Origin: Vitis vinifera
Lineage: Eukaryota; Streptophyta; Magnoliopsida; Vitales; Vitaceae
Assembly (NCBI RefSeq): GCF_030704535.1
Contig: NC_081821.1
Span: 5,657,001-5,721,000, forward strand
Reading direction: 5' to 3'
DNA: 64,000 nucleotides
This document shows positions 59,470 through 64,000 of this stretch, piece by piece (within the stretch, counting starts at the first letter, position 1; every line of letters starts with the position of its first letter). The position numbers and the translations under genes were made by a program. A model generated the notes under the pieces. It searched no databases and was not told the DNA's origin. It saw nothing but the letters and a program-made list of their open reading frames with translations.

Positions 59470-60180
59470 AACTGGAATTTTGAAAATTTGTTTAAAAAAA
59501 TGGAATTTTAAAGCAAATAAATAAATAGAATAATGATAAGGATGAAAAATAATAACGATTAAATAAATGAACGTGAATATTGAAAATTTTTGAAATTGAA
59601 AATTAAATTTGGGAATTGGAAATTTTTGGAGTTTTAAAATAAATAAATAAAGTAATAATGATTAAATAAATTAATGTGAATATTTGAATTTTTGGAATCG
59701 AGAATTTAATTCGGAAGTCGGAAATTTTAAAGAATTGTTTAAAATGGAAGTTTAGAATGAATAAAATATTAATAATTAAATAGATTAACGAGAATATTGG
59801 AATTTTTTGAAATTAGAAATCAAATTCAAGAATCGGAAATTTTGAAGAATTATTTAAAATGGAATTTTAGAATAAATAAATAAAATAATAATGATTAAAT
59901 AGATTAAACTGAATATTAGAATTTTTGGAATTAGAAATTAAAATCGGAAGTCAGAAATTTTAAAGAATTGTTTAAAGTGAAATTTTAAAATGAATAAATA
60001 AAATATTAATAATTAAATAAATTAATGTGAACATGAAAATTTTCGGGATTATGAATTTAATTCGAAAATCGGAAGTTTTAAAGAATTGATTTAAAATGGA
60101 GTTTTAAAATAAATAAATAAAATACCAATAATTAAATAAATTAATGCGATTATGAGAATTTTAGGGATTAGGAATTTAAA
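59470..60180. repeat. Degenerate minisatellite, six units of about 103-119 bp
   Basis: The segment (G/A)ATTAAATA(A/G)AT recurs at 59557, 59660, 59774, 59893, 60011 and 60130. Each copy is followed by a GAATATT-like and a TTTTGGAATT-like stretch and then AAATTTTAAAGAATTGTTT. Copies have diverged by substitutions and indels. The array lies inside the LTR-like element. Confidence 0.8.
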
Positions 60181-60463
60181 TTTAAGGGTAAAAAAAGAAG
60201 AAAAAAATAATAATAATAATAGAAGATTAAACTTTTAGCACCAAAAATGAAGAAATTGCGTGAAATAACTGAATAAATAAGTAGATGAATGGGTATAAAG
60301 GTAAAATGGGAGTGGTTGTTGGAGTGGCGGACCCAAGAATGCCCATGCATGGATTCTTGTGCAGTGGGGCTGGTTGTTCAAATGATTACGAGATGGCTTG
60401 GTGGGGCTCCATTCACCCTTTAAACATATATAACCTCAAATATCAAACCACACTAGTTTACTC

Positions 60464-60736
60464 CTATCTAAAAAAAGAACTCTCACCAAGTGGGCTTCCA
60501 CCAACACGGCATCCTTCAAGGAGTCCCATGAGCACAAGTTGACAGGCCCAGATTGCAAGATGCTCCGGGCGCGAACGAGGTTGGGCTTGCCATATGTTTC
60601 GGGGGATGCTTTCAACAGCCCGGCGCATGGTGATGTAGTCACCACCGAGACCACCATTCCTCCGAACGAGCTCATTGGGCTGTTTCAAGGCGGTTTGGTC
60701 GGCATATGCTGATCTCTGGATTGCAGAAACTGCCAT
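60464..60736 (-). other. 90-codon ORF within the LTR-like element
   Basis: An open frame from ATG at 60736 to a stop at 60464. Its composition is protein-like ([20 protein letters not shown], then [18 protein letters not shown] and [19 protein letters not shown]), unlike the low-complexity frames nearby. I do not recognise it. It could be a captured host exon, part of an accessory ORF, or chance. A longer minus-strand frame at 60802-61656 is rich in S, P, H and F and looks non-coding. Confidence 0.25.
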
Positions 60737-62044
60737 GATACTCAGCTGATCTTCTTTGTTGATGAAGTTTCACTCTAAAGTAGCTAAGAGGACAATGAAG
60801 ACTAGGGAGAGCGGGAAAGAAGAGGGAGTTTTATGGGTTTGATCTTACATGTAGAGAGAGAAGGAGCGAAAGGGCTTTCTGGGCATGCTTCGGGACATAT
60901 GCATGTGCATACCGAACGTAGAGAGAGAGAGTGGAGAGAGAAGGAATGATCAAAAGGGAACTGTGGCGGGGGGAAGACAGAGAGGTCCTCGCAGACGTCG
61001 GCGATGTAGGAAGGATTCGGAAACGGCGTCATGTCTTGGGGATTCGAAGAGGTTAGGAAATGGATGATGAAGAGGGTTGCACCAGCCGCCATTGTTGTCA
61101 AGGAAAGGCGTAGTTTCGTGGGCGGAAGTTGGTGGCGGTGATTAAGATGGAATGGAGGTTGGGGCTTGGTGAACAATATGGGCTGGGTTGATGGTGATAA
61201 ACTCATGGCACGAAGGGCGAGACGAGCGTAGTGATGGGAACGAGTGGACATGCAACTTGGAACATTAGTGGGTATGATTGTGGTGTAGAAAGAGAGGAAA
61301 GGTGACGGTGAGTATGGCATGAACCTGGGAGTGAAAATGCAGGACGGGATGAGCAAAGGAATGTCATGAGGGGAGCGCGCATGGGTTGCATGGACGTGAG
61401 GGGATGCGGGATTGGCGAATGGGTGGTAAGATAAGCAACTGGATAAAGGATGATGGTGGAAAACAGAGTAAAATGGGTAGTGGAAGTCTGAAAACAAAAA
61501 TAGAACTCTGAAAACAGGTTGAAGACCAAGCCATGCTAACCACAAAATGAAAGCAAATGGTATGAAAGCAAAGAGGTCCAGCTGAATAGAAACCATACCT
61601 GCGCTCCTTCTTCCTCGGGCAAGCTTCTCTTTAGAAGATAGCAATGCAGACACCACCCCCTTTTTTCCAACTCCCGCAACCCTTTTTCACCTCCTTTTCC
61701 CTCTTCTCTCACTTTTTCTCCAGCCGGTTCCCCTCTTCTTTTGCCAGCCACCCCTCCATTTGCCCTTTTTTTTTTTTCATCCACAGCCTGACTTCCCTTT
61801 TCTCTCCTGTTTCTATCTTCCACAGCAAGCCACTACCGGCTCCACTATTGCTCCACTCAGCAAGTCTGCACCTCTGACCACTAGCATGGCCGACCATCTT
61901 CCACCAATCTGGCTGCCCCCCCACTCACTTATCCTAGGTGTCGCCAGCTCCTCCAGGTGGCGAGATATTATCCTTCCCATGCTATAAAAAATCCCTTAAA
62001 AACAAACTAATCGTCTTTGCTCTCTTAAGGGGGTCTACAACTTG

Positions 62045-63007
62045 ACCTCCTTAGTTTTGCACATTGTCCCTTTTAAATTCAAAATTGAGCAATGTACCTT
62101 CCATCATTTTATAATTACATGTAATGTGCATTTTTTAGTTATGACATTATTTTTTTTGGACGGAAAGATATGTGTTCTCCGTGTGATTGAGGGCAAAACA
62201 ATCATTAATCATTTAATTTCAAAACCTTCCCAGCCCTCTTCTTCCTCCTTTGATCATCGAAAATTCTGGCATGAGAAACTAGAATTTCGATGAAAAGGAT
62301 TACAAATCTTATGGTGATTGGAACCAAACTCAAAAAAATTTACCAAAAAAATAATATTATTATTAAAAAATCACTTCAACCAATTCAAATAGTCTCAAAT
62401 TTAAAATTTTTAAAGGAAAAAAAAATGATTGATTTTCTCGTCAACCAAAAAAAGTGCAACAATCCATAAAAATAGCAACAATCAAATAAACCTAACACAA
62501 CATTCGACACATGTATACAACACATAGTTAGGATTAGGGTTGGGTTTCATTTTTATGTTACGCTTCTGTTTTTGGGTTAGGGTTTCATTTTGATTTTTCA
62601 GAAATTTTGGGGAAATTTGGCTAAAAAAATCAAGCCTTTTGAAAAAAAAGAAAAAAAAAAACCCCAAAGCACCGACTCATGCTTTTATAACGTGGAATTT
62701 TCGGGGAGGAGAAAGAAAGGATGAAGAAAGAAGAAGAAGAAGAAGAGAAAAAGGAAAGTTTCAAAAAATGTTATATCAATACCATTTTCTTGCAATTTTC
62801 ACTCCTCAATATACTTCAATTACTTTGTCTGCAATTCATTTTAAAATGAAATGATATTTTTGCCCTTACTAAAATAAGTCATGTGAAAGGTATATGCACT
62901 TTCCGTTTAATTTAGGTAACACCCTCACTCAAAAAATGCACATTATATATAATTATAAAGTATGAAGGGTATATTACTCAATTTCAAATTCGAGGAGACA
63001 ACGTGCA
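62045..63007. other. AT-rich DNA with no recognised gene
   Basis: Short frames at 62482-62854 are low-complexity (poly-K, poly-F) and come from A/T or GAA runs (for example GAAGAAGAAGAAGAAG near 62730). No conserved exon or element is seen. Confidence 0.5.
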
Positions 63008-63015
63008 AAACAAAT

Positions 63016-63598
63016 GGGGAGAATTATCTTTTGGGGGTAGATGGGCCCCCAAATTAACAAAAGGTCCATATAACTCTTCAAATTGAGTTGAAGGATATGA
63101 AATAGTAACGGACAAATATACCCTTTAAGAACACATATAAAATATTTTATAAAATTAAGTTAAATAATTTTTTTTCAATAATTTTTTTTTCAAAAATACT
63201 AAATTAAATAAAAGTAGTTTTCAAAAATATTAAATTAATTTTTTTTTCAAAAATATTAAATTAAATTAAAGTATTTAAAAAAAATATTAAATTAAATATA
63301 TTTTTAAATATTAAATTAAATAAATTTATTTTTAAAAAATATTAAATTAAATAAAAGTATTTTAAAAAATATTAAATTACATAAAAGTATTTTTTAAAAA
63401 TATTAAATTAAATAAAAGTATTTTTCAAAAATATTAATTTTTTTCTCAAAATCAACAAAGGGCATTGTTGGAAATATTGAAGGATGATATCCTTCAACTC
63501 AATTTCCATACTTTCATTGGGTCTTGGGCTCAATTTGAAGAGTTGCATAGACCTTTTGTTAATTTGGGGACCCATCTACCCCAAAACATAATTCTCCC
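63016..63598. mobile_element. MITE with long terminal inverted repeats
   Basis: The ends are inverted over about 70-100 bp: the left GGGGAGAATTAT, GGTAGATGGG, CAAATTAACAAAAGGTC and ACTCTTCAAATTGAG reappear in the reverse complement of the right end in the same order. The right arm has about 25 extra bases. A perfect 8-bp direct repeat AAACAAAT flanks it (63008-63015 and 63599-63606); a 9-bp reading matches 8 of 9. Long TIRs suggest Mutator-like, and the 8-bp duplication fits hAT. There is no coding sequence. Confidence 0.85.
63165..63440. repeat. Short-period tandem array in the MITE core
   Basis: The unit is roughly TATTAAATTAAATAAAAGTA followed by a TTTT(C/A)AAAAA spacer. About eight to nine irregular copies form the centre of the MITE at 63016-63598. 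Confidence 0.75.
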
Positions 63599-63606
63599 AA
63601 ACAAAT

Positions 63607-64000
63607 AGGGTAAAGTATAATAAACCCTAAAAATAATTAATACTTTACTATATTCTATTGAATATCATTACATTAATGGGAGGCAAGAATCAGTAAAAGA
63701 ACGACACCGCCTCCTAGATGGAAGCTGGGGATCACCGCCGGTTCGTTTTCACAACACTGAGGTTGCTAGTGGTGAAAAAACATGTGGAACATTTTGAAAC
63801 TGAAATTACCCACGACCATTTCATAGCAGCTTACAGATATACTAATTGAAATGAATAGATACACCGTCTCACATGGACGAGAAAGAAACACCAAGGTTAA
63901 GAAATTGAAACTGAAATTACAGACTACTATTTAATATTTTGCCTATCGGCCGGTCTAATTCAACTCCATCCAGTATGAATTTATTTCTTCATGGCATGAA
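63607..64000. other. Right edge, nothing identified
   Basis: GC content rises a little after 63670, but I see no reading frame or splice-site pattern that supports a gene. A gene starting beyond the window could have its flank here. Confidence 0.4.

Larger units (their letters stand above)
58635..62039. mobile_element. Large solo-LTR-like element, 3.4 kb
   Basis: It begins TGTGGACCCC and ends GGGGGTCTACA, giving TG...CA termini with an imperfect inverted repeat. A perfect 5-bp direct repeat ACTTG flanks it (58630-58634 and 62040-62044). These are the marks of an LTR retrotransposon LTR. No second LTR, primer-binding site or pol domain is seen, so a solo LTR formed by recombination fits best. 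LTRs of several kb are known from Ogre/Tat-type gypsy elements. A conserved-looking block (TGGAGTCGCCACTTATTTTT, then GGGGGTCAGGTTACTTATCG and CCCTAAAGTCGGGTATCTAC) lies in the first 300 bp. It also holds a (TA)n run, a minisatellite and several ORFs on the minus strand. The orientation of the parent element is unknown. Confidence 0.75.

Noticed and set aside
60802-61656. 284-codon minus-strand open frame in the LTR-like element
   Set aside because: Composition is dominated by S, P, H, F and L with no domain pattern. Several other frames are open in the same C/T-rich region, which is typical of base-composition bias.
1-64000. CRISPR array, bacterial operons or prophage
   Set aside because: No regularly spaced identical repeats were seen. 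All supported genes have plant-type introns and the tandem repeats lack unique spacers.

Overview
The window is nuclear DNA of a flowering plant. It has AT-rich intergenic DNA, many short GT-AG introns, a eukaryotic tRNA gene and several layers of retrotransposons and MITEs. Protein similarity is to eudicots. The density of LINE and MITE insertions inside introns makes a woody eudicot such as grapevine (Vitis) my best guess, but this rests on recollection and was not tested.

Layout. (1) 724-10060 (+): the 3' part of an MPB2C-type microtubule-binding coiled-coil protein. Its 8.2-kb second visible intron holds a decayed LINE with two nested hAT-like insertions. (2) 15467-16656 (-): a small acidic protein of the plant 'gar2-related' type, five exons. 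(3) 17051-17587 (-): a single-exon dirigent protein with a TATA box and a 159-bp tandem duplication upstream. (4) 18443-32050 (-): D-aminoacyl-tRNA deacylase (DTD2/GEK1 type), nine exons, 316 aa. Its fifth intron carries a nearly intact 4.8-kb Ty1/copia element at 24013-28800 in antisense orientation. (5) 35114-49556 (+): an HRQ1-type DEAH helicase with an N-terminal ubiquitin-like domain, 27 exons, 1236 aa, with two introns that appear to use GC donors. (6) 50554-50627 (-): tRNA-Ile(AAT). (7) 54927-57775 (+): isoaspartyl peptidase/L-asparaginase, four exons, 322 aa. (8) 58635-62039: a 3.4-kb LTR-like element with a 5-bp target duplication. (9) 63016-63598: a MITE with long terminal inverted repeats. 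The rest is AT-rich intergenic DNA with palindromic MITEs, tandem repeats and LINE remnants.

The genes do not form a pathway. DTD2 (tRNA quality control), HRQ1 (genome stability), asparaginase (nitrogen release, damaged-peptide turnover) and MPB2C (microtubules, plasmodesmatal traffic) are independent housekeeping functions. Their order is informative. From memory, the Arabidopsis counterparts of MPB2C, HRQ1 and asparaginase are consecutive on chromosome 5 (At5g08120, At5g08110, At5g08100). Those of DTD2/GEK1 and the gar2-related protein are adjacent on chromosome 2 (At2g03800, At2g03810). Here the two sets are interleaved, as expected for an unduplicated ancestral segment.

I found no convincing evidence of a wholly new biological system. 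The strongest leads are the interleaved synteny, the young copia element with two inactivating lesions, the GC-donor introns of HRQ1, the nested transposon stratigraphy, the large LTR-like element with an internal minisatellite and an unexplained ORF, and a broken minus-strand coding fragment beside the end of HRQ1.
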